Positions 23,552 through 33,708 of a DNA stretch of 64,000 nt are shown here, piece by piece. Each line of letters begins with the position of its first letter. Positions within the stretch are counted from its first letter, which is position 1. The stretch is taken from NCBI GenBank assembly GCA_021740105.1, contig JAIPAM010000001.1, positions 570,239-634,238 of the forward strand, written 5' to 3'. The stretch is from Flavobacterium sp. (GTDB lineage: Bacteria > Bacteroidota > Bacteroidia > Flavobacteriales > Flavobacteriaceae). The notes under the pieces were generated by a model. That model was not told the DNA's origin and ran no database searches. It was given only the letters and a program-made list of their open reading frames with translations. The translations under genes and the position numbers were made by a program.

Positions 23552-23583
23552 AAAGAGGCCAAAAAATTAATTTTGGACTCTTT
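23552..23583 (-). terminator. Rho-independent terminator
   Basis: The stem AAAGAG.CCAAAA / TTTTGG.CTCTTT has one internal mismatch and is followed by T on the minus strand. It lies 21 bp after the SGNH lipoprotein gene and ends the TonB receptor operon. Confidence 0.8.
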
Positions 23584-23604
23584 AGCTATTTTAGTAAAAA
23601 TGGT

Positions 23605-25038
23605 TTAGTTGATTACTCTAGGGTATAAAATTTCAAAGTCTCTACCGTCTTTTTTCTTTAATGTAGAACCGTATTTTGCATTAATAGCATCAATAAACAA
23701 ATTCGTAATTAATGCATATCCTCTTGCACTTGGGTGAAATCCATCTAAAGAGAAAGATCCACCGGTTACATAGGTTGAAGTCATGTTATACGTATTGAAA
23801 TTTAAACCAGTAGTACTTAATTGGTCCATTACTGTTTTAGCATCAACAAAAGCTAAGTTGTTTGCAGTTGCAGCTGCTTGAATCACTAAATTATAGGCAT
23901 CCGTTGCTGCTTTAACTTCAACAATTTCATCAGATGAAAGCACCCATTTATCTTCTAGTGGTACCGAAACACCATTAACTTGAGCTGGATTACCACCTAC
24001 TGCTGTTCCAATGATTGATCTAGATGGCAATACTAATAAATCTGCACTTGTTGCTTGTCTAAAAGAAGGCAAACCAAGAGCACTTAAATTAGTTAAATAG
24101 CTATCCACCATTACAACAGCATTTTGACCTTCTGCGAAAGTAATCGTTCTTCTAGTTCTTTCTGCCGCAGTAATTAACCCTGCATTTTGTGCCAATGCTA
24201 AACCACCGTTATACTGAGCATAACCACTGTTCAATTGAGTTGCAGTTGCAGCATTAAGCGGAACGGCATTAAAGGGAACAGTTGTAAAATAAGGTAAAGC
24301 AGTCACATATGGCAAGTTAGCAACCACTCCTTTTCTTCCGCTAGCTGAAAGTTGTGTAGCTAACGCATTGTATGATGCTGTAAATGTTGCTGTTGGAGTT
24401 AAATCATTTCCGTTTACGGCGTCTTGAGAAGTTGGAACTCCTCCATTAAGGGAATATCCTAATGCATCGTTTCCTCCAATCCATAAGGAGAAGAAGGTAG
24501 GGTTTTGAGCCAATGCGTCTCCTAAAACTGTTGCAGTTAAAGAGGAAGCCATTCTTTTAAAATAAGGATTTAAAGGGGCGTAACCATTGAAAAGTAAGTG
24601 GAAACTTTTAGCTCCAGGAATACCCATATTATTAAATGAACCAGTTAAACGCTCTGTAAGCGTATTTGCAGAAACTCCTGTTACTGGAGTAGGAGTATTA
24701 GTTGCAGTGTCAAGATACAATCTTGGGGATACTACTTGAACACCTCCAGCTGAGAATCCACCAACGTTATCTGCGGCCATAAATGGACTAGAAAAAACCC
24801 CACCTCCAGCGGCAGCAAATTGTTGCGCTAGTAAATTTGGATAAGAATTTTCTTGCCCTTTTTTAAATAAGGCTCCGTCAGAAAAACCAGCAGCAAAAGA
24901 ATCACCTAATGCTACATATTTTGAAAAATCTGCGGTTCCTGCTGTTACTGGCGCTTCACCAGTAGTAACAGTATCGTCATTTGTACATGCCATAAAGGTC
25001 AAAGAAACCAATACAACCCATTTGAAATTTTTTATCAT
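23605..25038 (-). CDS. SGNH/GDSL-type lipoprotein
   Basis: A 477-residue lipoprotein (signal then TFMACTNDD, lipidated Cys18). It has the SGNH hydrolase blocks: VALGDSFAAGFSDG with catalytic Ser near 47, the Gly in NNMGIPGAKS, WIGGNDALG, and DGFHPSARGYALI holding the catalytic Asp and His near the C-terminus. The family hydrolyses esters. Its gene directly follows a TonB-dependent receptor gene (27-bp gap), the arrangement of a SusC/SusD-like outer-membrane uptake pair, here with an SGNH protein as partner. The cargo may be an acylated nutrient, which is inference. Confidence 0.85.
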   Translation of the reverse strand: MIKNFKWVVLVSLTFMACTNDDTVTTGEAPVTAGTADFSKYVALGDSFAAGFSDGALFKKGQENSYPNLLAQQFAAAGGGVFSSPFMAADNVGGFSAGGVQVVSPRLYLDTATNTPTPVTGVSANTLTERLTGSFNNMGIPGAKSFHLLFNGYAPLNPYFKRMASSLTATVLGDALAQNPTFFSLWIGGNDALGYSLNGGVPTSQDAVNGNDLTPTATFTASYNALATQLSASGRKGVVANLPYVTALPYFTTVPFNAVPLNAATATQLNSGYAQYNGGLALAQNAGLITAAERTRRTITFAEGQNAVVMVDSYLTNLSALGLPSFRQATSADLLVLPSRSIIGTAVGGNPAQVNGVSVPLEDKWVLSSDEIVEVKAATDAYNLVIQAAATANNLAFVDAKTVMDQLSTTGLNFNTYNMTSTYVTGGSFSLDGFHPSARGYALITNLFIDAINAKYGSTLKKKDGRDFEILYPRVIN

Positions 25039-25065
25039 AATGTATGTTTTTTATATTAATAATAA

Positions 25066-27696
25066 TTATGGTTTAATAGTCCAAGAAGCAAAAATTTGTT
25101 GTCCTATTAATCCAGCTCCTAATACTTGGAAGTATTCTCTTCCTCCTAAGTTAGCAGCACCAATTTTGAAAGCAGATTTCATGCTTGGAACATTGTAAGT
25201 AATTTGAGCATCAATTACAGTAGCTTCAGGAATTACACCATCAACCATTGTAGATTCCCAAGTATATTCACTATTCCATCTTCCACTAATGTTAAAACCA
25301 AAGTTTTTGAATACTTTTTCGTTTCCGATAGACGCTTTAGCTCTGTGTTTTGGGGTGTTGAAACCAGCTTCAAAACTTTCATCTAAAGATTTATCAAAAT
25401 CAAATTCAGCATAGTTATAGTTTACACCAAACTCGAAATCTTTGTATACTTTTTTAGAAAGTCCAAGACCAAAACCAAGTGATTTAATTTCAATTTTAGT
25501 ATTGGTATACAATTGGTATGCTCTAAAGTTTCCATTTTGAAGTGCGTGAATAGATTGAGTTCCAAGATTTGTTGGACCACCTGTTGCACTAGGAGAATCT
25601 ACAGCTGTTCCGTAGAATGGAGCAACAACATTAATATTACCAATAAAATTATTATAAACATTATAATATCCATTAATATCTACAGAAAAATCATTGATAA
25701 CTGAACGGTATCCTAATTCAATTGCTTTTACTTCTTCAGGTTTTACATAATCTAAGCTAGTTTTTCTCAAAGCTGCTGGGTTTCCAGTAGCAGATAAAGC
25801 CGCTACAGATGCAGCTGTATAAGAGTTATTGTATGCATTCAAACCGTTCATAACTACAGAAGCACCTCCTGCGAACAACTGACCAACTGTAGTGCTTACA
25901 GGTAAAGTTTCAGTGTAACGAATTAAGTTGTCTGGAGCAGAACCTAGTAAAATAGCACTACCTACGTTAAATCCGATGTACTGATCTTGAGTAGATGGAT
26001 TTCTGAAACCGGTTTGAAAGGAAGCTCTGAAATTGTGTTGTTTGTTTTGACCAGCTGAGTAAACCGCAGAGATTCTTGGTGAATAATTACCCTCAAAGTT
26101 TTGAGATTTGTCATAACGGATAGATCCTGAAAGTTTCAAACGGTCCTCCATTAATTTCTTTTGTAATTGAGTGTAGGCACCATATTCATTATAATTAATT
26201 GGCCCATTTGCATCAGTATAAATTCTACCTTGAGAATTCAATTCATACAATCTATAAGATCCACCCACTTGAATTTCAGCAAATTTAACTTGATCTTTAA
26301 AATTGTAATTCACATCTGAATGATAAATTCTAGAGTTGTCTACTAATTTAGATCCTGTAAGTACACTTGCTTCAGAAGTTACTTCGTTAAATGCAGTTTT
26401 AAATGCATCTGTACCTGGAATTAATCTTCCAGTATCTGCAGTATTTCTTGCATTTTGATGTGCAATTGAAGGAGTTGCTCCAGCTAATGTGGATTGAATA
26501 TAGGCTCCAGCATATTGTCCGAACCAAGTTCTATCATCTTTCCATTTTCTGTTAACATTGATTCCTGTAAACAACATGTCGTATGAATTTCCACCATCTT
26601 CAGTTGTAGTATAACCTCTTACGAAGAAGTTCTTCCCTTTAAATTCTAATTTATGTTGTTGCATAAAAAAGTTATTCAAATAATATCTGTTGGCTCCTTG
26701 ATAAACTGCGTTACCAAAACCAAATTTACTTTGCCAGATAACTTCCAAATTTTCATTTCCAAAAGGTCTTAAGTGTAAAGAGAAATCCAATTTAGTATTG
26801 GAGGCTACGTTATCAGTTAAATCAATTTCTCTGTAACCGGTTCTACTTACATTAGAATTTGGCAATAAATTTACTGTTGAAGCTGGGATTATTCCAGCAG
26901 CAGCTAAACCTTGACCAACACCTCTTAAGTTAGTTGAAACCTCATCACCATAAACGTTGACACCATTATAATTTGGATTTGTTCTATCCATTCCAACAAT
27001 TTCATCACCATTTGCAGCGTTGATACCATTGTAATTAGTAGCGAACCAATCCGTTCCTCTCATGTAAGTATAATTTGCTTTAGCCGCAAAATAGTTGTTA
27101 AATTTATGAGCTACTCTAACGCCATAATCTGAAAAACTATTTACACCCGCAGCTTGTTGGCTCGTTTGTCCGTATTTTACATAACCGTTAATACCTTCAC
27201 TTGTGAATGGGTTTTTACTGTTCATAAATAAAATTCCATTGAAAGCATTTGCACCATATAATGCAGAAGAAGCTCCAGGCAATAATTCCACACTTTGAAT
27301 GTCAATTTCTGAAATCCCAATCATGTTACCTAAAACGAAGTTAAGTAATGGAGAAGAGTTGTCCATTCCATCTACTAGTTGCATAAATCGTACGTTAGCA
27401 ACGGTAGCAAATCCTCTTGTGTTAATAGATTTAAAGGTCAAACTACTCGTATTCATTTGAACCTCTTTCAAGTTCTCTAAACCGTCGTAGTAGGAAGGGG
27501 AAGCTGTTTTTTTAATTTCTTTTATTCCCATTCTTTCAATTGTAACTGGCGACTGTAAAACTTTTTCAGGAGTTCTAGAAGCAGAGACTACAACCTCATC
27601 TAATACTGTGTTCTTTTTAATTGAATCTGAAACTACTTTTTGTGCAAACGAAACGCTGCAAAAAAACAATGTCAAAATAAGTAAGTGTTTTCTCAT
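25066..27696 (-). CDS. TonB-dependent outer-membrane receptor
   Basis: An 876-residue protein with signal peptide (cleavage after SVSFA-Q). The TonB box region is DEVVVSASRTPEKV (about 32-45). A plug domain follows (to about 165; SINTRGFATVANVRF, VELLPGASSALYGANAFNG), then a 22-strand type beta barrel with long loops, ending in FASWTIKP with a typical aromatic-rich last strand. It lacks the N-terminal carboxypeptidase-like domain of SusC proteins. It should import a ligand with help from the downstream SGNH lipoprotein; the ligand is not known. Confidence 0.92.
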   Translation of the reverse strand: MRKHLLILTLFFCSVSFAQKVVSDSIKKNTVLDEVVVSASRTPEKVLQSPVTIERMGIKEIKKTASPSYYDGLENLKEVQMNTSSLTFKSINTRGFATVANVRFMQLVDGMDNSSPLLNFVLGNMIGISEIDIQSVELLPGASSALYGANAFNGILFMNSKNPFTSEGINGYVKYGQTSQQAAGVNSFSDYGVRVAHKFNNYFAAKANYTYMRGTDWFATNYNGINAANGDEIVGMDRTNPNYNGVNVYGDEVSTNLRGVGQGLAAAGIIPASTVNLLPNSNVSRTGYREIDLTDNVASNTKLDFSLHLRPFGNENLEVIWQSKFGFGNAVYQGANRYYLNNFFMQQHKLEFKGKNFFVRGYTTTEDGGNSYDMLFTGINVNRKWKDDRTWFGQYAGAYIQSTLAGATPSIAHQNARNTADTGRLIPGTDAFKTAFNEVTSEASVLTGSKLVDNSRIYHSDVNYNFKDQVKFAEIQVGGSYRLYELNSQGRIYTDANGPINYNEYGAYTQLQKKLMEDRLKLSGSIRYDKSQNFEGNYSPRISAVYSAGQNKQHNFRASFQTGFRNPSTQDQYIGFNVGSAILLGSAPDNLIRYTETLPVSTTVGQLFAGGASVVMNGLNAYNNSYTAASVAALSATGNPAALRKTSLDYVKPEEVKAIELGYRSVINDFSVDINGYYNVYNNFIGNINVVAPFYGTAVDSPSATGGPTNLGTQSIHALQNGNFRAYQLYTNTKIEIKSLGFGLGLSKKVYKDFEFGVNYNYAEFDFDKSLDESFEAGFNTPKHRAKASIGNEKVFKNFGFNISGRWNSEYTWESTMVDGVIPEATVIDAQITYNVPSMKSAFKIGAANLGGREYFQVLGAGLIGQQIFASWTIKP

Positions 27697-27934
27697 TGTG
27701 GTTTAAAATTTGTTTGTTAGTGTAGCTAAATTAGTATTTATTTTCATATTATTAAATTATAGCCTAAGAATTTTCAAATTTAATAGGATGACCTAGTTTT
27801 TTTTAGATTATATTCAAATAAAATCTTTAAATTTTTCACATTTTTTTTATTTATTCTGTTAATTTTATTTCACAAAGACTTTTAATTTTAACATTTCATT
27901 AAGTAATTCGTAAAAATTTAGCTGATTGCTATAA

Positions 27935-27972
27935 ATAAAAAAAGCGCTCTAAAATAGAACGCTTTTTTTATT
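27935..27972 (-). terminator. Rho-independent terminator
   Basis: The stem AAAGCG.TCT / AGA.CGCTTT (one mismatch) has a T run on the minus strand, just after the glmS stop. The rest of 27697-27934 is AT-rich and should hold the TonB receptor promoter; no gene is seen there. Confidence 0.85.
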
Positions 27973-27985
27973 TATTTTTTGATTT

Positions 27986-29833
27986 TTACTCCACCGTAAC
28001 CGATTTCGCCAAGTTACGAGGTTGATCAACATTGCAATCTCTCATCACCGCAATATGGTAGGATAACAGCTGTAATGGGATTGTGGTTATTAAAGGGGAT
28101 AATGCATCAGCAGTTTCAGGAATTTCAATCACATAATCCGCTAAATCGCGAACTTGTGTGTCCCCTTTGGTTACAATTGCAATAATTTTTCCGCTTCTCG
28201 ATTTGATCTCTTGAATATTACTAACCACTTTGTCATAATGACCTAATTTTGGGGCAATTACTACAACTGGCATGTGCTCATCAATTAAAGCAATGGGTCC
28301 GTGTTTCATTTCTGCAGCAGGATAACCTTCTGCGTGGATGTAGGAAATTTCTTTCAATTTTAATGCCCCTTCTAAAGCTACTGGGAAATTATATCCTCGA
28401 CCTAAATACAAACAATTTTGTGAATTTTTAAATGTCGCTGCTATTTCTTTCGCTTTATCGTTGGTTTGAAGTGCTTCCAATACTTTTTCAGGAATCAATT
28501 CTAATTCTTGTAGATACCTGTGAAAATCTGAATTGGCCATGGTTCCTTTCGCTTTTGCAATTCTCAAGGCAATCATGGTTAAAACCGTAATTTGTGTTGT
28601 AAATGCTTTGGTTGAAGCTACCCCAATTTCTGGTCCAGCGTGAGTATAAGCTCCAGCATGAGTTTCTCTAGAAATAGATGATCCTACCACATTACAAACT
28701 CCAAATACAAATGCCCCTTTTTCTTTTGCTAATTTAATTGCTGCTAAAGTATCGGCAGTTTCACCAGATTGTGAAATGGCAATAACGACATCTCCTTCAT
28801 TTATTATTGGATTTCTATATCGGAACTCTGAAGCATATTCAACTTCAACCGGGATTCTTGTAAATTCTTCAATAATATATTCTGCAACTAATCCTGCGTG
28901 CCATGAAGTTCCACAAGCTACGATTAGAATTCTTTCTGCATTCAAGAACTTTTCGATATTATCTTCAATTCCTGCCATTTGAATCAAACCGGTATTTGCG
29001 TGTAAACGACCTCTATAAGTATCTTTAATAACGCTTGGTTGTTCAAAAATTTCTTTCAACATGAAATGATCGTACCCTCCTTTTTCAATTTGCTCTAAGT
29101 TCATCTGCAATTCTTGAACATAAGGATCAACAAGAGAATCGTCTTTAATTTTTCTAATTTTTAAAGGTTTTTCCCTTCTCACAATGGCCATTTCTTCATC
29201 TTCAAGGTAAATCGCATTGGAGGTATATTCAATAAATGGGGAAGCGTCAGATGCAATAAAATATTCATTTTCTCCCACACCAATTGCTAATGGACTTCCT
29301 AAACGAGCTACAATTATTTCGTTTGGTTTTTGTTTATCAAACACACAAATTGCATAGGCGCCCACTACTTGATTTAAAGCTATTTGAACTGCTTTTCCTA
29401 ATTTTAAATTGTCTTTCTTTTGAACATCTTCAATTAGATTTACCAACACTTCAGTGTCGGTATCCGAATGAAAAACGTAACCTCGATTTATTAATTCTTT
29501 TTTTAGCGGAGCATAATTTTCAATGATTCCATTGTGAATAATTACCAAATTACCTGAATTGGAAACGTGTGGATGAGAGTTAACATCATTTGGTACTCCA
29601 TGAGTAGCCCAACGCGTATGTCCCATTCCAATTGAACCGTTGGTTGTAATGCCAGTTGAACATAATTCTTCTAAATCGGAAACTTTACCTTTGGTTTTGC
29701 AAACTTTCAGGTTGTTGCCATCAAAAAGCATTACCCCAGCGCTATCATATCCTCTGTATTCAAGTCTTTTTAAGCCTTTAATTACAATAGGGAAAGCTTC
29801 TCTATGTCCAATGTAACCAACAATTCCGCACAT
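27986..29833 (-). CDS. glmS: Glutamine-fructose-6-phosphate aminotransferase
   Basis: A 615-residue enzyme that makes glucosamine-6-phosphate from fructose-6-phosphate and glutamine, the first step to UDP-GlcNAc for peptidoglycan and lipopolysaccharide. The nucleophile Cys2 (MCGIVGYIGHREA) and the glutaminase domain lie at 1-235 (GHTRWATHG, HNGIIENY). Two SIS domains follow (CGTSWHAG; SQSGETADTLAA; GRGYNFPVALEGALKLKE). The C-terminus reads LAKSVTVE as in the family. Length is normal. It is third in an apparent operon with the GT5-like and DUF4270 genes (22-bp gaps). Confidence 0.96.
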   Translation of the reverse strand: MCGIVGYIGHREAFPIVIKGLKRLEYRGYDSAGVMLFDGNNLKVCKTKGKVSDLEELCSTGITTNGSIGMGHTRWATHGVPNDVNSHPHVSNSGNLVIIHNGIIENYAPLKKELINRGYVFHSDTDTEVLVNLIEDVQKKDNLKLGKAVQIALNQVVGAYAICVFDKQKPNEIIVARLGSPLAIGVGENEYFIASDASPFIEYTSNAIYLEDEEMAIVRREKPLKIRKIKDDSLVDPYVQELQMNLEQIEKGGYDHFMLKEIFEQPSVIKDTYRGRLHANTGLIQMAGIEDNIEKFLNAERILIVACGTSWHAGLVAEYIIEEFTRIPVEVEYASEFRYRNPIINEGDVVIAISQSGETADTLAAIKLAKEKGAFVFGVCNVVGSSISRETHAGAYTHAGPEIGVASTKAFTTQITVLTMIALRIAKAKGTMANSDFHRYLQELELIPEKVLEALQTNDKAKEIAATFKNSQNCLYLGRGYNFPVALEGALKLKEISYIHAEGYPAAEMKHGPIALIDEHMPVVVIAPKLGHYDKVVSNIQEIKSRSGKIIAIVTKGDTQVRDLADYVIEIPETADALSPLITTIPLQLLSYHIAVMRDCNVDQPRNLAKSVTVE

Positions 29834-29855
29834 ATATTTTTATTTTGGTTTAGTA

Positions 29856-31559
29856 TTAATTAGGTTTTGTGTAGTAAATTTCCAACTTTAATCGCTTGGC
29901 ATAATTTGAGTCTGTTGCAGGAATATTATTTCCGAATAAAACCGTTCCAAGTGGATTGTATACCGCTGCCGATGGATATTTATTAAATGGATTTGCACCA
30001 GAAATTGAATTCAAAAGCTTAGCATTTGAAGCAACTCCTATAGATTCAGTTACAACTAATCCCAATCGAACATTAGTAGAATCTTTACTAATCAAATTCA
30101 TGATGTGATTGGTTAATCGTACTTTGTATTTTATACCACGTTTATTATAAGCTGATGTTGCAGCCTCTTTTTCTATGATTCCGCCGTGAACGAATTTATT
30201 ATTTTTCGAATTGGGAGCAACAGAAAAATCAAGAAAATAATCAATTATAGGGCGGTGATTATTTAAATCGTACAAGTAAATTCTATTTGGCTCAGCTGCG
30301 CCTGTCATTTTATCTTTATCGATAAAAAAGGTAAGGTTGGCTTCATTTACTAGTAATTTTTTACCGTCTGAGGGATTTCTCAGATCGTCTAATTCGTCTG
30401 GAATTCCGTTTGGCCCAACAGTGGGAGTTCCTGCTGACGAATATCCTCTTACATCAAGATCACCAAATAATTTAATGATAGACATGGATCCTTCGCCTCC
30501 TTTTGGAAATAAGTTGTAGGCTCCAGTAGTTGCATTTGAATTGGATGCTATTCCAGAATTGTAACCTGAGGAATTTTCATTTTCTAATAAATTTACTGAA
30601 TTTCCTCCTAAACTAATAGCAAATTTTCTTTCTTTTGTAGAGACCACCCCAGTTGAACTAGTTACTGTAATATTATAGGTTACAATTATTTTTCCTTGTT
30701 TAAAGTTCAATAAAGACATACTTCCTTGATTTGGTGAGGCTGAAGAGGCGTCAACTTTGAAATACAATCCTCTGAAATAATCTTTAAAGACTGAGTTATT
30801 AAATAATTTTCCTGCAGCTCCTGCTCCAAATAATTTATCTTGAAAAAAGTTATTTCTCAATTTTAAACGCATTCCCGGTGCTGATCTAGTATCTACAACC
30901 TGAGCGCCATCTACTGTTTTATAAGTTTTGATTTCAGCAGCACTATAAATGAATTCATCATTTTGATTCAAATTGCTATCGTCATTCAAACGAACTGGAT
31001 TTTTATAGGAGTCAAATATTGCAGTTTCTCCGGAATAATATCTTTGAACATCTAAAAAGTTAACAGAAGCATCAAGGTCTCGTAAAGTGTAATTATTTTC
31101 GTAAACGCTTAATTTAATTTTATTAAACACTTTTTTATCACTTACGATACTAAATCCTTGAATAGAATCCAATTCATAAGTGCTGTCTCCAGATGTTGCG
31201 TCTTTTGAAAGTAAACGACTAAAATAGGGTAAAGAAAGTTCTACTTTGGTAACCGTAGGATTAGTTCCTATAGTTTGATTTACAGTGTCTAATAAAACTT
31301 GTGACACCACACTTGCTTTTGTTTTTCCAAAGAAGGGATTGTTATAATAACCTAAAGAATTGACGGGCAGGTTACTTGTTTCCACTTGACCGATAGCAGC
31401 ATTGTAGGCTAAAACTGTTTTAGAATCATCTTTGATTAGTCCAAAATGATCATTCCCAATTACATTCGATCCGATTTCATTAAAATCTTTATCACAAGCG
31501 GCAAAAAAAACAACGATACCAACTAAAATAAGTAAATTATAAATGGATTTATTTTGCAT
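29856..31559 (-). CDS. DUF4270-domain lipoprotein
   Basis: A 567-residue lipoprotein (signal then FFAACDKDFNEIG, lipidated Cys near 22). It is typical of DUF4270, a family of surface lipoproteins in Flavobacteriaceae: NSLGYYNNPFFGKTKASVV near residues 67-85, a long beta-rich middle and the end RLKLEIYYTKPN. The function of the family is unknown. The gene lies between the GT5-like gene and glmS with 22-bp gaps, which suggests a link to cell envelope or glycan metabolism. Confidence 0.88.
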   Translation of the reverse strand: MQNKSIYNLLILVGIVVFFAACDKDFNEIGSNVIGNDHFGLIKDDSKTVLAYNAAIGQVETSNLPVNSLGYYNNPFFGKTKASVVSQVLLDTVNQTIGTNPTVTKVELSLPYFSRLLSKDATSGDSTYELDSIQGFSIVSDKKVFNKIKLSVYENNYTLRDLDASVNFLDVQRYYSGETAIFDSYKNPVRLNDDSNLNQNDEFIYSAAEIKTYKTVDGAQVVDTRSAPGMRLKLRNNFFQDKLFGAGAAGKLFNNSVFKDYFRGLYFKVDASSASPNQGSMSLLNFKQGKIIVTYNITVTSSTGVVSTKERKFAISLGGNSVNLLENENSSGYNSGIASNSNATTGAYNLFPKGGEGSMSIIKLFGDLDVRGYSSAGTPTVGPNGIPDELDDLRNPSDGKKLLVNEANLTFFIDKDKMTGAAEPNRIYLYDLNNHRPIIDYFLDFSVAPNSKNNKFVHGGIIEKEAATSAYNKRGIKYKVRLTNHIMNLISKDSTNVRLGLVVTESIGVASNAKLLNSISGANPFNKYPSAAVYNPLGTVLFGNNIPATDSNYAKRLKLEIYYTKPN

Positions 31560-31581
31560 ATTTATTGTTAAAATAATATTA

Positions 31582-32385
31582 TTAAACTAAATTCTTGTAG
31601 AAGTTAGTATATACTTCAGCGAATTTATCTTTTGCGGTGAAAGGTAAAAAAGGTTTCCCTGATGTTTCTATAAATTTTGTTAAACTTGGAGATAGATTTT
31701 CCGATGCAATAATAATACCATCTGAATGGTTTAATGTTGCCAAGATAATATTTTCATAATCAGGAGTTTCTAAATTTGAAATGGCCGCTTCAGGAACGCC
31801 ATCAAATTTAACTTTGTTAATCATTTCAAGATTTAGGTTGCCTTCAAATGACTGACTGTAAACCGAAGTAATAATTTTGGTATCGGAAAACAAAGCTTCA
31901 TCTTTATAATAATGCTTTAAATAAATAGGCAACATTGCAGCCATCCAACCGTGAACATGAATGATATCTGGAACCCAATTCAGTTTTTTAACGGTTTCAA
32001 CCACCCCTTTTGCAAAAAATATGGCGCGCTCATCATTATCTGGGAATAACGCTCCTTCTTCATCTGTAAAAGTAGCTTTACGTTTAAAATATTCATCGTT
32101 ATCAATAAAATAGACTTGAATTCTCTCTTTTGGAATTGAGGCTACCTTAATAATTAAGGGCATATCTAAATCATTAACCACTAAATTCATTCCGGACAAT
32201 CTAATTACTTCATGTAATTGATGTCTTCTCTCATTGATATTACCATATCTAGGCATGAAAATTCTAATTTGTCCGCCTTGATCGTTAACCATTTTAGGCA
32301 CGTCATATGACATTAGAGAAACCTCGTTTTCAGCTAAGTAGGGCACTACTTCAGATGATACATACAATATCCTCTTATCTTCCAT
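31582..32385 (-). CDS. Glycosyltransferase-5-like protein (glycogen/starch synthase N-terminal domain)
   Basis: The start at 32385 gives 267 residues beginning MEDKRILYVSSEVVPYL. The open frame runs upstream to 32475, but those 30 extra residues do not fit the family and would overlap the promoter region of panC. It matches the N-terminal half of glycogen synthase (SSEVVPYLAENEVSLMSYD; QIRIFMPRYGNINERRHQL; PDIIHVHGWMAAMLPIYLK). The ADP-glucose binding C-terminal domain is absent, and the KTGGL loop is replaced. Real synthases are about 480 residues, so catalysis is doubtful. This short form is a regular member of this gene neighbourhood in Flavobacteriaceae, as far as I recall. Confidence 0.8.
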   Translation of the reverse strand: MEDKRILYVSSEVVPYLAENEVSLMSYDVPKMVNDQGGQIRIFMPRYGNINERRHQLHEVIRLSGMNLVVNDLDMPLIIKVASIPKERIQVYFIDNDEYFKRKATFTDEEGALFPDNDERAIFFAKGVVETVKKLNWVPDIIHVHGWMAAMLPIYLKHYYKDEALFSDTKIITSVYSQSFEGNLNLEMINKVKFDGVPEAAISNLETPDYENIILATLNHSDGIIIASENLSPSLTKFIETSGKPFLPFTAKDKFAEVYTNFYKNLV

Positions 32386-32492
32386 ATTAAAATTCAGTAT
32401 TACTTTTGTAAATAAAAAACATGCAAATTTACAAAAATTTATGCAGTTAATAACTAAAATCTTAAGTTTGCACAATATTTCAATAAAACAGC

Positions 32493-33341
32493 ATGCTCAT
32501 TTTCGAGACTCAACTAGCTTTAATAGAGCATTTAAAAGTAAATTCTGATTCAAAAACTACCTTAGGATTCGTTCCTACAATGGGCGCTTTGCACCAAGGG
32601 CATTTATCATTAGTAAAAAAGTCATTAGCCAATAACGATTTAACTGTTGTGAGTATTTTTGTTAATCCCACTCAGTTTAATAACCCGGAAGATTTAGAAA
32701 AATACCCAAGAAATTTAGAAAGTGACATTGTTAAAATTCAAACGATCAGCGAAAATATTATCATTTACGCTCCCACAGTTGACGATATTTACGAAGGAAA
32801 CACGACCTCTAAATCTTTTGATTTTGATGGATTAGAAAATCAAATGGAAGGGAAATTTCGTCCAGGACATTTTGATGGGGTAGGAACAATTGTTAAAAGA
32901 TTATTCGAAATTGTAAAACCTACGAATGCCTATTTTGGTGAGAAAGATTTTCAGCAATTGCAAATCATAAAAAAATTAGTAGAAAAAGAAAATTTTCAAA
33001 TTACCATTATCGGCTGCCCAATTTTTAGAGAGGAAAATGGCCTCGCTATGAGCTCAAGAAATGAAAGGCTTTCGCCAAATGAAAGAAATTCGGCTGCAAT
33101 TATCTTCAAAACTTTACAAGAAGTAAAACAAAAATATTCATCCCAATCATTATCAGAAATAGCTATTTGGGTGAATCAAGTTTTTGAAAGTCAAACTGAT
33201 TTTAAATTGGATTATTTTGAAATAGCTGATGAAGCCACATTGCAAACTTGCGAAACAAAAAAACAGGGTCAAAAACACCGTGCATTTATAGCAGTTTTTA
33301 TTAACAATATCCGATTAATAGATACCATTTCATTAAATTAA
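32493..33341 (+). CDS. panC: Pantothenate synthetase
   Basis: A 282-residue enzyme joining pantoate and beta-alanine with ATP, the last step of vitamin B5 synthesis. The nucleotidyltransferase HIGH-type motif is in [15 protein letters not shown] (near residues 31-45). [36 protein letters not shown] and [11 protein letters not shown] (KMSKS-like) follow. Length is normal. The gene for panD follows after 13 bp, so the beta-alanine supplier is co-transcribed. It is divergent from the GT5-like gene. Confidence 0.96.
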   Translation: MLIFETQLALIEHLKVNSDSKTTLGFVPTMGALHQGHLSLVKKSLANNDLTVVSIFVNPTQFNNPEDLEKYPRNLESDIVKIQTISENIIIYAPTVDDIYEGNTTSKSFDFDGLENQMEGKFRPGHFDGVGTIVKRLFEIVKPTNAYFGEKDFQQLQIIKKLVEKENFQITIIGCPIFREENGLAMSSRNERLSPNERNSAAIIFKTLQEVKQKYSSQSLSEIAIWVNQVFESQTDFKLDYFEIADEATLQTCETKKQGQKHRAFIAVFINNIRLIDTISLN

Positions 33342-33354
33342 TTATCTTTGCCAC

Positions 33355-33705
33355 ATGCAAATCCAAGTTGTAAAATCTAAAATACACCGTGTAAAAGTTA
33401 CCGGAGCCGATTTAAATTATATCGGAAGTATTACTATTGACGAAGCCCTAATGGAAGCCTCGAACTTAATTGAAGGCGAAAAAGTTTCAATTGTAAATAT
33501 AAACAATGGCGAACGTCTTGAAACCTATGTAATAAAAGGAAACCGAAACTCTGGCGATATCACATTGAACGGTCCTGCAGCTAGAAAAGTTCAAAAAGGA
33601 GACATCATCATCATCATTTCCTACGGAATTATGGATTTTGAAGAGGCTAAAACCTTCAAACCTGCTTTAGTTTTTCCAAATGAAAATGACAATTCTTTAA
33701 CTTAG
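33355..33705 (+). CDS. panD: Aspartate 1-decarboxylase
   Basis: A 116-residue pyruvoyl enzyme that turns aspartate into beta-alanine for PanC. The self-cleavage site is Gly24-Ser25 in [14 protein letters not shown], with Ser25 becoming the pyruvoyl group. [32 protein letters not shown] and the end are as in the family. A TAnnTTTG box (33343-33350) lies only 4 bp before the ATG, so a second, nearly leaderless promoter is possible besides readthrough from panC. Confidence 0.96.
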   Translation: MQIQVVKSKIHRVKVTGADLNYIGSITIDEALMEASNLIEGEKVSIVNINNGERLETYVIKGNRNSGDITLNGPAARKVQKGDIIIIISYGIMDFEEAKTFKPALVFPNENDNSLT

Positions 33706-33708
33706 ATT

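Noticed and set aside
24361..27696. Further ORFs antisense to the SGNH and TonB receptor genes
   Set aside because: Short frames on the other strand are shadows of strong coding sequences with no family features.
32386..32475. N-terminal extension of the GT5-like protein
   Set aside because: The extra 30 residues do not fit the family, and the frame would cover the shared promoter region with panC.
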